A stretch of DNA of 25,088 nucleotides from assembly GCA_016193385.1 (NCBI GenBank), contig JACPSF010000351.1, forward strand, positions 1 to 25,088. The letters are read 5' to 3'. A model generated the notes under the pieces. The model saw only the letters and a list, made by a program, of their open reading frames with translations, was not told the DNA's origin and made no database searches. The first letter of the stretch is position 1, and each line of letters opens with the position of its first letter. Shown one piece after another: positions 1 through 6,919 of this stretch. The position numbers and the translations under genes are program-made. This DNA comes from Deltaproteobacteria bacterium. GTDB taxonomy: Bacteria; Desulfobacterota_B; Binatia; UBA9968.

Positions 1-209
1 GCAAGCAACATGCCGCGCTGTATAGCCTCGCCAGAGGCAGCCAAAGGGCCTGACAGCGGCGCGATCAGGCCGATCTTAATAGGAGCCCCGGTTGGTTTAG
101 CCGGCTGGCAGGCAGTTAGGATGATTAGACAAAGCAGACCTCCTATCCAGCCGCGAGGCCAGGAGTAAATATTTTTGACTCCAGAAAAATTCAACAACTC
201 AGTCCTCAT
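1..209 (-). CDS. ABC transporter substrate-binding lipoprotein, branched-chain amino acid type (5' end only)
   Basis: This is the N-terminal 69 residues of a periplasmic binding protein; the rest lies beyond the left edge. Reading from the ATG at 209, a hydrophobic segment ends in the lipobox LTAC with Cys34, so the mature protein is probably a lipid-anchored solute binder. It then enters IKIGLIAPLSGPLAASGEA, the typical opening strand of the Peripla_BP_6 (LivK-like) family, which binds branched-chain amino acids, amides, urea or aromatic acids for an ABC importer. AGGAG lies about 11 bases upstream of the ATG. The ligand cannot be told from this piece, and no permease or ATPase gene is visible here. 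Confidence 0.85.
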   Translation of the reverse strand, partial: MRTELLNFSGVKNIYSWPRGWIGGLLCLIILTACQPAKPTGAPIKIGLIAPLSGPLAASGEAIQRGMLL

Positions 210-254
210 TTTATTGAAAACTCCTTTCCTTAATCGGTTGTCAAGGTTTCTTGT

Positions 255-455
255 CTAAGTTGGGGGAAAACCGTTCTCTTTTTGCTCCACCCATCTCCTA
301 AACTGACTCTCGCGGATGCGCCACTGGCCGCCGACTTTGAAAGCCGGCACGTCCTTCTTCTGGATCATTCTGAGAAGAGTCCGTTTAGAAATCTGGAGAT
401 TTTCTGCTGCGTCTTTCAACGTTAGAAGCCTAAGCTCGTCTTGCGAATTGTTCAT
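255..455 (-). CDS. Small helix-turn-helix DNA-binding protein, excisionase/MerR-like (HTH_17)
   Basis: This is a 66-residue protein that is almost entirely one winged helix domain. The stretch LTLKDAAENLQISKRTLLRM followed by KVGGQWRIRESQFRRWV is the standard pattern of the excisionase-family DNA-binding domain. I chose the ATG at 455 because AGGAGGT sits 5 bases upstream; a longer reading to 524 has no such site and adds unrelated sequence. Such one-domain proteins occur in plasmids and mobile elements but also as chromosomal regulators, often fused to or encoded beside transporter genes. No integrase or attachment site is visible. It lies upstream of the solute-binding lipoprotein on the same strand, with a gap of about 45 bases, so the two may be co-transcribed. 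Target sites are unknown. Confidence 0.85.
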   Translation of the reverse strand: MNNSQDELRLLTLKDAAENLQISKRTLLRMIQKKDVPAFKVGGQWRIRESQFRRWVEQKENGFPPT

Positions 456-829
456 AATGGACCTCCTAAACCTTTCCAGATATATGGATGTGAGCAAGGG
501 CTGTGCCAGGGACTCTATCTTCATCTAACTTGTTGATTTTAAGGATATTCATGTAATCCGAGGGGAACAATATTGTGCCATGGGAGTGACAAAAAATGAC
601 AACGGCCAACGTCGAAGAAAAAACAATGACAAACAGTGCCTTGCTTCCTCTCAGCGGTTTTGCCGACCTTTCATAAGAAACTGGCGAGGAAGCAAGAACC
701 GTGTCTCAGCGAAGAAAGTAAGAGAGAAAGGGCACGCGGTTTTAGCTACGCCGAGATGGAAGCCAAATTCGCACTCGATGGGATGGTTGTGGAGATCTCA
801 GAGGCTTAGGCCAGCCGGCTCAGAGACGG
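456..829. other. Gene-poor stretch between the HTH gene and the carboxypeptidase
   Basis: No recognised gene lies in these 374 bases. The left end must hold the promoter and leader of the minus-strand HTH gene; its ribosome-binding site is at 461-467. The rest is A-rich around 590-630 and carries only short plus-strand ORFs, of which 636-809 is the most protein-like and is listed separately. I see no convincing hairpin terminator. Confidence 0.5.
636..809 (+). CDS. Possible small ORF, function unknown
   Basis: A GTG-started reading of 57 codons ends at TAG 807-809. Its second half reads like natural protein (GFSYAEMEAKFALDGMVVEI), with acidic and hydrophobic residues well mixed, unlike the arginine-rich readings in the other frames. 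There is no clear ribosome-binding site before the GTG, and the first half is less convincing. It could be a short real gene, the remnant of a longer one, or chance. Confidence 0.22.
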   Translation: MPCFLSAVLPTFHKKLARKQEPCLSEESKRERARGFSYAEMEAKFALDGMVVEISEA

Positions 830-2044
830 TTAGCTTGACTTCTTGGCGGTTTCCGCCGGAATGATAATGGGCCTAAATCCGATTCGCCTTTCGATTTCCC
901 GCGCGGCATCCTGGGCTTCGGTCAGCTCCGGATAGGGGCCGACCCTAACCCTAAAGGTGGTCTCTCCGTTGGCCATAGGGGCACTATCCACAAAGGCTTG
1001 GTGGCCTGCTGCGAGAATCGATTTTTGCAGGGCTTCGGCGCGGTCGCGCTCGCGAAAGGAGGCAACCTGCAAGAGATATCCACTTGAGGAGCTGAGCCGG
1101 TTTTCTTCTTCCCAGGAAGACAGAGGAGAAGAGGGTTTACCTTTGCTCACGATCAGATGCCCGTCAACCGCTGGGGGCGTCTCGGGCTTGCGGGAGTCAA
1201 TGCTCAGAGTCGGATAATTTTCGAACCCGTACTCGAGCAGCCTTCTCGTGTCCCGCCACAGATTCCGTGAGCCCAGGATGGAGACAATCAAGGTGACTCC
1301 GTTGCGGGACACTCCGCCAACAAAACATTTCTGGGCCGCAAGCGTGTAGCCGGTCTTGCCGCCGATCGCTCCGTCGAAGGTCCAGAGCAGGCGGTTGTGG
1401 TTTCGTACCGGCAAGTGGCGTACCCGTTTGACTTTGCCGCTGGAGACGGAATTCACGGAGATCGTTTTAGTCTGGACGATTTCCCGAAAGCCCGGGTTTT
1501 TCATGCCGTAATTGAAAATCAGGGCCATATCCCTGGCCGTCGAGTAATGCTCCGGGGCCGTCAGCCCATGGGGATTCGTGAAGTGGCTGTTGAGCGCCCC
1601 GATCTCGCGTGCCTTGAAAGTCATCATCTCCGCAAAGCGGGCAACCGAGCCTGCGATTCCCTCAGCTAGTACCACGCTGGCGTCGTTGGCGGAGGAGAGG
1701 AGCACGCTGTAAAGGAGGTCCCTGACGGTCATGACCTGGCCGGGACGAAGATAAAGCTTCGAGGAAGGGACCCGAGTCGCGCTCTTGGTCACGCTCAGAA
1801 GATCGTTTTTGCGTCTGTCGCTCTCTAATGCCACGATGGCGGTGACAATCTTAGTCGTGCTTGCAGGGGGGAGTGGCAGATCGGGCTCCCGTTGGTAGAG
1901 GACGTGTCCCGTAGTGGCATCCATGAGAAAGGCTGCCCGCGCTGTGAGCTCTTCCTCGGGAAAGCTGGTGGCGAAGGCAAATCCGGCAGGCAAAAGGAAC
2001 AAAACCAGAAGCAGTGGCCAAAGGAGATGTCTTTTGTGTTTCAG
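830..2044 (-). CDS. D-alanyl-D-alanine carboxypeptidase (PBP5/6 type) with C-terminal SPOR domain
   Basis: This is a periplasmic serine peptidase that trims the terminal D-Ala from peptidoglycan pentapeptides. All three penicillin-binding motifs are present: SxxK as STTK (residues 62-65 from the CTG start), SxN as SAN (117-119) and KTG (229-231). A linker rich in Ser and Pro leads to a SPOR domain at about 320-395, which binds glycan strands lacking stem peptides and usually targets proteins to the septum. The start is odd. The open frame upstream is closed by TAG at 2051-2053. TTG at 2002 would cut the signal peptide, whereas CTG at 2044 follows AGGAGG (2055-2060) and gives a textbook signal peptide, with KHKR followed by a leucine-rich core and AFA. 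I therefore prefer the CTG, giving 404 residues. The gap to the TPR gene is 77 bases, so co-transcription is possible. Confidence 0.9.
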   Translation of the reverse strand: MKHKRHLLWPLLLVLFLLPAGFAFATSFPEEELTARAAFLMDATTGHVLYQREPDLPLPPASTTKIVTAIVALESDRRKNDLLSVTKSATRVPSSKLYLRPGQVMTVRDLLYSVLLSSANDASVVLAEGIAGSVARFAEMMTFKAREIGALNSHFTNPHGLTAPEHYSTARDMALIFNYGMKNPGFREIVQTKTISVNSVSSGKVKRVRHLPVRNHNRLLWTFDGAIGGKTGYTLAAQKCFVGGVSRNGVTLIVSILGSRNLWRDTRRLLEYGFENYPTLSIDSRKPETPPAVDGHLIVSKGKPSSPLSSWEEENRLSSSSGYLLQVASFRERDRAEALQKSILAAGHQAFVDSAPMANGETTFRVRVGPYPELTEAQDAAREIERRIGFRPIIIPAETAKKSS

Positions 2045-2121
2045 GACCGCCTATCCTCCTTGATTCGTCGGTTCACGTAGACCACGCTTAGCCTCCCGCC
2101 AGGGCCAAAGGGGCCCGTCGC

Positions 2122-2607
2122 TCAATGGAGCTGTTGGTGAATCGCCTCTACGGCCTGACGGGCGAAGGTATAAGTGGGATCGATAGCCAGGGCCTTCTCG
2201 AATTCCTCCAGGGCCTTTTTCAGCATCCCCTTCGCCTGGTAGACGCGCCCGAGATTGCAATGGGGATAATGGTAGGCCTCGTACCGTTTGGCCCCAATGG
2301 CTCGTTCGAGCCACGGAATGGCCTCTTCCTGCCGGCCCAGATTAATAAGGTAGGCTCCAATGTCGTTGTAGGGGTTGCCGAAATCGGGATCGACCGCGAT
2401 CGCTTTCTTGCATTCCTCTATGGCGGCTTCGTAGCTTCCCTGGAAGCTGTAGGTCCAGCCCAAAAACGTATGAGCCTCCGCTGTGGGGCAGCAGTCAATG
2501 GAGGCCCGGTAGAGTCGGATCGCCTCGTCCAACGCCCCCTCCATCTGGCAGCGGTAGGCCTGTCGGAAAAGCTCAACCGCCTTTTCCAGGCCGGCTTTTG
2601 AGTCCAT
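2122..2607 (-). CDS. Tetratricopeptide repeat protein
   Basis: This 161-residue protein is built from about four TPR units, recognisable by repeated patterns such as HTFLGWTYSFQGSYEAAIEE, then PYNDIGAYLINLGRQEEAI, and LGRVYQAKGMLKKALEEFEK ending in ALAIDP. TPRs form helical hairpin stacks used to hold protein partners. There is no signal peptide or membrane segment, so it is probably cytoplasmic. The ATG at 2607 begins one base after the stop of the zinc-ribbon gene, which suggests translational coupling and a joint function. The partner is not evident from sequence. Confidence 0.88.
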   Translation of the reverse strand: MDSKAGLEKAVELFRQAYRCQMEGALDEAIRLYRASIDCCPTAEAHTFLGWTYSFQGSYEAAIEECKKAIAVDPDFGNPYNDIGAYLINLGRQEEAIPWLERAIGAKRYEAYHYPHCNLGRVYQAKGMLKKALEEFEKALAIDPTYTFARQAVEAIHQQLH

Positions 2608-2608
2608 G

Positions 2609-2794
2609 TTACTTTCGCTCTTTTCCTGTCTCAGGCGTGACCCCGTGTTTCTTTAGCTCCTTGTCCGCCTGAGAGCGAACGTTAGCCTGCTCCCCCAGCG
2701 CCTCGCGGCGAACGCGTTCCTGGCATGGGTCACAGATCCCGCCTTTGAGCGGCTGCGGCTGCCCACAAATGAGGCACTTCTTTTTTTCCTGCAT
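2609..2794 (-). CDS. Small zinc-ribbon protein, function unknown
   Basis: This is a 61-residue, highly charged protein. CLIC near the N-terminus and CDPC about a dozen residues later form two CxxC knuckles able to bind one zinc ion; the remainder is a Lys/Glu/Arg-rich helix (QERVRREALGEQANVRSQAD). The ATG at 2794 has AGGG about 5 bases upstream. Its stop lies one base before the ATG of the TPR gene, so the two genes are probably translated together. I do not recognise a named family. The zinc ribbon suggests nucleic-acid or protein binding, but that is inference. Confidence 0.75.
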   Translation of the reverse strand: MQEKKKCLICGQPQPLKGGICDPCQERVRREALGEQANVRSQADKELKKHGVTPETGKERK

Positions 2795-2851
2795 CGCGCC
2801 CTATTGTACCCGAATGGTATTTTTTTCCAACCTTTTTTTAGCGGGACCCCC

Positions 2852-3331
2852 TCAATCCAGCGCTCTGATTTGGCCCGGGTCTTCGAGGACCATCTCCAGG
2901 CCGTATTTGGGATGATCCTTGATGATCCCTGTGATCTCGATCTCTTTTCCTTCGTAGCTCTTGGGTCGGATCTTTTTTTTATCGAATCCCTCCAGGGCGG
3001 AGGCGAAGATCACAGCGGTAAAGGCGGAGCGCGAGGGGCCGAAGTTGAGAAAGTAAGTGTTGCTCTTGTCGGAAAATCCCACGCGGTACACCCTTCCCTG
3101 AATCCTGGCCCGGCTGCCGGCCAGGGTTCTAATCCTCTCGACGTCTCTAGCCTGGATGAGCGGAATCTCAGCCGGCACCACGGGAGGAGCAGGCAAGGGT
3201 GAGTAAGTAACCGGATAGCCTTGACTCTCGGGAGCGGGCCCGGTCCATCTCCGGTAGAGGGTGTGAGAGAAGAACCCGACCAGAAACGCGGCCGCGATCG
3301 CCAAGAACAGGCCGGGCGACATACGATTCAT
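2852..3331 (-). CDS. Membrane-anchored OB-fold protein, putative nucleic-acid binding
   Basis: An N-terminal hydrophobic segment (LFLAIAAAFLVGFFSHTLYR, about residues 6-25) and a Pro-rich linker lead to an OB-fold-like domain at about 60-159. Its pattern is of the kind RIQGRVYRVGFSDKSNTYFL, then TAVIF, then KEIEITGIIKDHPKYGLEMV, as in bacterial secreted proteins with a DNA-binding OB domain. The anchor places the domain outside the cytoplasmic membrane. I chose the ATG at 3331 because it overlaps the TGA of the preceding nuclease gene as ATGA, with GGGAG 8 bases upstream; a TTG at 3346 would be less likely. The overlap implies coupled translation with the phospholipase-D-like nuclease, so the two products may act together on DNA or another phosphodiester outside the cytoplasm. 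Confidence 0.72.
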   Translation of the reverse strand: MNRMSPGLFLAIAAAFLVGFFSHTLYRRWTGPAPESQGYPVTYSPLPAPPVVPAEIPLIQARDVERIRTLAGSRARIQGRVYRVGFSDKSNTYFLNFGPSRSAFTAVIFASALEGFDKKKIRPKSYEGKEIEITGIIKDHPKYGLEMVLEDPGQIRALD

Positions 3332-3891
3332 CGTTTTTTCTCCCAAAGCCGGAAGAACTCTTTGCGAAATTCCTCCGCCAGCGGCCCGGCGTCATGGAAC
3401 ACCAGCAGGCTTTCATCGTTAAACTGGTCCGCCGATACCGTCCAGTTGTACGAGCCGGTGAGCACGACTCTCTGGTCGATAACGGCGAATTTCTCGTGCA
3501 TGAGCCCGGGGCCTCGCTGTGGACGTCCCGTATTTAGGCCGGAGATCCGCCGGACTGGGATGCCCTGCTGTTCGAGGAGCGCCCTTTTGGAGGTTTCGTT
3601 GGTGGCATCGAATTCCTGATCCAAGGCCACTTGGATCTTCACCCCGCGCTCGCGCGCCTTGATCAGGGCCCAAGCCAGCTCATCGCTCGTCAAAGCGTAG
3701 ACGGCGACCAGGATCTCGCTTCGTGCTTGGGCGAGCTCGCGCACGATGTGGCTGGAACACCTTCCTTTGGGGCTGAAGCAAGCCTGCACCGCCATTGCCG
3801 CCCATCCACCGGAGGGAAGGATGATCGGGGAAAAAGCCCAGAGCGTTAGGACGGACGCGGAGATGACCCTCTTGAAACGCGCTTCTTTCAT
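3328..3891 (-). CDS. Secreted phospholipase-D-like protein with one HKD motif (putative nuclease)
   Basis: This is a 187-residue protein with an N-terminal signal sequence (KEARFKR followed by a hydrophobic core and GGWA) and a single PLD catalytic motif, HEKFAVID (HxKx4D), followed by VVLTGSYNWT. One HKD per chain is typical of the Nuc/BfiI-type endonucleases, which form the active site as a dimer, rather than of two-motif phospholipases. It should act in the periplasm on nucleic acid, though a lipid substrate cannot be excluded. The start at ATG 3891 overlaps the holA stop as ATGA, with GGGAG upstream. Its own stop overlaps the start of the OB-fold gene the same way, so holA, this gene and the OB gene form one translationally coupled string. 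Confidence 0.85.
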   Translation of the reverse strand: MKEARFKRVISASVLTLWAFSPIILPSGGWAAMAVQACFSPKGRCSSHIVRELAQARSEILVAVYALTSDELAWALIKARERGVKIQVALDQEFDATNETSKRALLEQQGIPVRRISGLNTGRPQRGPGLMHEKFAVIDQRVVLTGSYNWTVSADQFNDESLLVFHDAGPLAEEFRKEFFRLWEKKR

Positions 3892-5222
3892 GCCTGCTCC
3901 CGGCACATCTCCAAGACAAGTCTCTCCAGGACCAGGCGGGGCGGATGGGAACTCGATTTGAGGCGGATGTCCGCCTGATAGATGCGTTCCAGGGCGCGGA
4001 CAAGCTCTGCCGTGGTAAACCTTGCTGCGCTCTTGAAGGCCTGGTAGTCCCCATAGGGGCTGCGGGTCAGCAGCGGAGGGCCCTGCTTCAAGATGCTGCG
4101 CTGAAACTGCTCAAAGCTCATCTCCCGCTTCCAGCTCTGGCGCAAATCTCCCTCTAAGAACTGGCGGGCGCTGAGGAAGCGGCGCACCTCGCTCGCGATG
4201 ACTCCCAGCAGCCTCAGCGGGTGATCCCCCTGCGATAAGAGGCGGGCCAGATGATCGAGGGCCGTCAACGGATCGCGCTCCGCGATCGATCGGGTCAGAT
4301 CGAAGATCCAGCCCTCGCTCTGATCCAGAATGACCTCCTCTACATCCCTCGCCTTGATCCAAGGCTCTTCTCCTACGTAGAGGAAAAGCTTCTCCAGCTC
4401 CTGATGCAGGGCCCAAAGCTCCTCGCCGGCCCGCGTCAGAATCATCTCTGTGGCCTGCGCCTCGATCCTCTTTCCCGCTTCCTCGAGACGGCGGCGGAGA
4501 AATTCCCTCAACACGTCTCTGCTGATGCGCCCGCTTTTCTCCCGAGTCAAGGCCAGGTCGATGGCGGCTCCTTTCTCCTCAAACCTCTTGTAGAGACGGG
4601 TCCGGCGGTCGACGCGCGAGGCGGTGAGGAGAAGAGAATCCCAGGGGGGAAGGCCCTGCTCCAAGTAAGCGATGAGTCTTTGCCCCTCAACGTCCGCACC
4701 GCCGCTGAGGCTCCAGCCTTGGCTCCGGCAATACGCGAGGAGCGCTTCCGCTTCTTCTTTAGCCTCGCGCCCTCCTTCGCCGAAAAGCTCGTTCAGCTCA
4801 GCTCGCGTCAAGGGGATCTCCAGCCTCTCCCAGCGGTCTTGATTCCATCCCGCCGACATCAGTAGTTCCAAAAAGAGCCGCGCCGCCTCGTCCTCTTTCC
4901 GTTCGCTCCACAACCGCAGCACTTTTTCCCTCAGATCGTCTTTGTGTTCGCGCGAGAGAAAGTAAGGGACGTCCTCAACCAGCAGCGTTTTTTTGGGAGC
5001 GAAGAGGGGTGGGGTCATCAGGGATGCCTCGATCTCGTCCCACGGGGCGGTGCGCCCGTCGAAGCGCTCGAGCGCGAGCGATCGGTTTTCAGCGGGGGCC
5101 CAGAGTTCGAGGATCGCCCGGGTCGCCTCATGGACCTGAAAATCGTCTCCGTGAAGCAGCAGGCAGGAGGGCCCCTTGCCTTTGCGAATCTGGCTGAGAG
5201 CGTGTTCCAGCTCTGGCGTCAT
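3888..5222 (-). CDS. holA: DNA polymerase III, delta subunit
   Basis: The delta subunit of the clamp loader opens the beta sliding clamp on DNA. The start LLLHGDDFQVHEATRAIL is the family's N-terminal AAA+-like strand. The middle has PPWDSLLLTASRVDRRTRLY, the stretch where other members read LVITADKLDKRSKLYK, and the C-terminal half has the collar helices (DLTRSIAERDPLTALDHLAR, LLGVIASEVRRF, AFKSAARFTTAELVRALERI). At 444 residues it is about 100 longer than the usual 330-345. The extra part lies at about residues 90-190, between the N-terminal strand region and the PPWDSLLL segment. The ATG at 5222 has only a weak ribosome-binding site. Its TGA overlaps the ATG of the nuclease gene. I know of no functional reason for this linkage. 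Confidence 0.88.
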   Translation of the reverse strand: MTPELEHALSQIRKGKGPSCLLLHGDDFQVHEATRAILELWAPAENRSLALERFDGRTAPWDEIEASLMTPPLFAPKKTLLVEDVPYFLSREHKDDLREKVLRLWSERKEDEAARLFLELLMSAGWNQDRWERLEIPLTRAELNELFGEGGREAKEEAEALLAYCRSQGWSLSGGADVEGQRLIAYLEQGLPPWDSLLLTASRVDRRTRLYKRFEEKGAAIDLALTREKSGRISRDVLREFLRRRLEEAGKRIEAQATEMILTRAGEELWALHQELEKLFLYVGEEPWIKARDVEEVILDQSEGWIFDLTRSIAERDPLTALDHLARLLSQGDHPLRLLGVIASEVRRFLSARQFLEGDLRQSWKREMSFEQFQRSILKQGPPLLTRSPYGDYQAFKSAARFTTAELVRALERIYQADIRLKSSSHPPRLVLERLVLEMCREQA

Positions 5223-5275
5223 GCTCGGAGGATTCTAACCTATTTGCGGGAATTTTTTAAACCTTGCGAGACGGG

Positions 5276-5521
5276 CTAGCTCTTGCGCATCCACATGCGG
5301 CTTTTTTCGCTCCACACGTAGTCAGATTTCCAGAATTTGATGCCGATCGTAAAATCCCCTCCAGATCTGGTGGCAAAGGCCCGCTCCTGGGAATGGGGGA
5401 CATCAACCCTGGCCACGATATAAACTTTTCTGGAGCCCCCTTTGTCGATCAGGATGCGGTCTCCGACCTGCATGCTGGTCCGGCTTTCTTTCCGCCCTTT
5501 CATGGTCTTTAAAATTAGCAT
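5276..5521 (-). CDS. Hypothetical small protein
   Basis: The part from MQVGDRILIDKGGSRKVYIV to the end (GGDFTIGIKFWKSDYVWSEK) reads as a compact beta-rich domain of about 65 residues, basic and aromatic. I do not recognise a family. The start is uncertain: ATGs at 5521, 5503 and 5473 are all in frame and none has a good ribosome-binding site. I give the first one after the GC-rich palindrome at 5522-5537. The frame stays open upstream to 5617, but that would run into the divergent MFS gene. It is likely expressed on its own, since about 50 bases separate it from holA. Confidence 0.5.
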   Translation of the reverse strand: MLILKTMKGRKESRTSMQVGDRILIDKGGSRKVYIVARVDVPHSQERAFATRSGGDFTIGIKFWKSDYVWSEKSRMWMRKS

Positions 5522-5537
5522 CGCCCCGACCGGGGCG
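5522..5537. repeat. GC-rich palindrome between divergent genes
   Basis: CGCCCCG and CGGGGCG are perfect inverted 7-base arms with a 2-base spacer. The element lies directly before the putative minus-strand ATG at 5521 and about 58 bases before the plus-strand MFS start. It could be an operator for a dimeric regulator serving both directions or a hairpin in the leader; the sequence alone does not decide. Confidence 0.6.
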
Positions 5538-5595
5538 CAAATGCGTTCAGTCTGGCTTTTAGCTTCATTAATGGATGTGTTATGAAGCCTAGCTA

Positions 5596-6798
5596 TTGAA
5601 CTCGGATTCGCAAACATCCAGGAAGCGCTGGTTCTTTCTCTTTATCGCGACGTTATCCCAGGTGGGCATGTCTATCATTCATCTGGGTATCCCGGCCTTG
5701 GCGCCCCTGATTCAGGAAGAACTTCAGCTCACCCGGACCGAGGTGGGCTTCTTGAGCACCATCATGAACGGCAGCGTGGTGATGGTCGCCATCGCAGCGG
5801 GGAGGGCCGCGGACTTTTTGGGAGAGAGGCTGATCATCGCGTATGGCTCCATCGCTAGCGGCCTCATCATCATGGGGATGAACTGGGTGGGAAGCTTCGC
5901 GACGCTTCTGCCCGTCCTGCTTCTCAGCGGCCTCGCTACGGCTACCTCTACGCCGGCAGGTAGCAAAGCGGTCGCCGGTTGGTTCCCTCAAAATGAAAGG
6001 GGAACGGCCATGAGTCTGCGGCAGATGGGGATTCCCCTGGGCGGGGCGCTCGCCGCCGTGATACTTCCGCCTCTAGCGCTGCGGATCGGTTGGCGCCTTG
6101 CGCTTGCCGTGTCTGGCCTGTTTACCATCGGAATGGGTCTGCTGGCTTTGCGTCTTTACCAGGAGCCTCCTGCGTCGAGTCTCCACAAAGAAAAGGCGGC
6201 TCGGTTGGGGATCAGAGAGCTTCTTCGGCGAAGCGATATTTGGGCAGGGATCATATATGTTTTTATTTTGGCGGGCGGGCAATGGTGCATGCTTTTTTAT
6301 CTGGAGCTGTACTTGAAGGAAACTCTTGGTTTTCCCATCACCCTGGCTGCGGGCATGCTCGCTCTGGGTCAGATATGTGGGGTAGGAGGGAGAATCCTTT
6401 GGGGACTGGTTAGCGATAGGCTCTTGTTTGGCAGGCGAAGGCCAGTGCTGCTTTTGGTGACTTTCCTGGCGATTCTCACGACGCTTGGGACCTCGCAGTT
6501 TTCCCTCCACACTCCTTTTTGGCTGGTTTTCTTGGTCGTGGCGCTTTTGGGCATGACTCTGTTGGGATGGAACGGAGTTTACTTGGCCCTGTTAGCCGAG
6601 CGGGTCGGCACCCACGGGGCCGGCATGGCTATCGGCTTGAGCAATACGGGCGCGTTTCTGGGGATCGTCATGCTTCCTCCTGTTTTCGGGTTCGTGGTTG
6701 ACCGCAGCCACTCCTACCGGCAGGCCTGGTTCATCCTCGCCGGGCTGGTGTTGATTGCCATTCTCGCGCTTCGCTGGCTCAAAGAGGATAGGTCGTAG
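5596..6798 (+). CDS. Major facilitator superfamily transporter
   Basis: This 400-residue integral membrane protein has about 12 hydrophobic segments, a normal MFS length. The N-terminal half has the loop after TM2 (GRAADFLGERLIIAYG, a variant of the GxLaDrxGrr signature), and the C-terminal half repeats it as WGLVSDRLLFGRRRPVLLL. GSKAVAGWFPQNERGTAMSL is typical of the organic-anion branch (ACS/OFA-like, nitrate or hexuronate transporters). The substrate cannot be named. The start is TTG 5596, since TAG at 5590-5592 closes the frame upstream and the first membrane segment begins a dozen residues later; the ribosome-binding site is weak. It diverges from the small hypothetical gene. Confidence 0.88.
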   Translation: MNSDSQTSRKRWFFLFIATLSQVGMSIIHLGIPALAPLIQEELQLTRTEVGFLSTIMNGSVVMVAIAAGRAADFLGERLIIAYGSIASGLIIMGMNWVGSFATLLPVLLLSGLATATSTPAGSKAVAGWFPQNERGTAMSLRQMGIPLGGALAAVILPPLALRIGWRLALAVSGLFTIGMGLLALRLYQEPPASSLHKEKAARLGIRELLRRSDIWAGIIYVFILAGGQWCMLFYLELYLKETLGFPITLAAGMLALGQICGVGGRILWGLVSDRLLFGRRRPVLLLVTFLAILTTLGTSQFSLHTPFWLVFLVVALLGMTLLGWNGVYLALLAERVGTHGAGMAIGLSNTGAFLGIVMLPPVFGFVVDRSHSYRQAWFILAGLVLIAILALRWLKEDRS

Positions 6799-6831
6799 GC
6801 AGGCGAATTTTACCTTAAAGCCCTCACCTCC

Positions 6832-6860
6832 TTGACATCCGGTTCCCCCTCTCTTATAGG
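6832..6860 (+). promoter_or_regulatory. Sigma70-type promoter for the FAH-family gene
   Basis: A perfect TTGACA at 6832-6837 is followed after exactly 17 bases by TATAGG at 6855-6860. Transcription would begin near 6867 and give a leader of about 50 bases to the ATG at 6920, which has GGAGG at 6910-6914. This is the clearest promoter in the window. Confidence 0.65.
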
Positions 6861-6919
6861 GTTTTGAGGCTCTTTGGGCATCGAGAAGAGCCGTACTCAG
6901 AGGATATTTGGAGGGCAAC

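Noticed and set aside
255..455. Excisionase-like protein as a sign of a prophage or integrative element
   Set aside because: No integrase, attachment repeat or other phage gene is present nearby; one-domain proteins of this family are common chromosomal regulators.
580..864. Plus-strand ORF of 94 codons before the carboxypeptidase
   Set aside because: It is rich in Arg, Ser and Trp with no domain and runs into the end of the carboxypeptidase on the other strand; the frame of 636-809 is more protein-like.
4251..4865. Plus-strand ORF of 204 codons inside holA
   Set aside because: It is antisense to holA, whose reading frame carries the family motifs; no start signal and no known domain.
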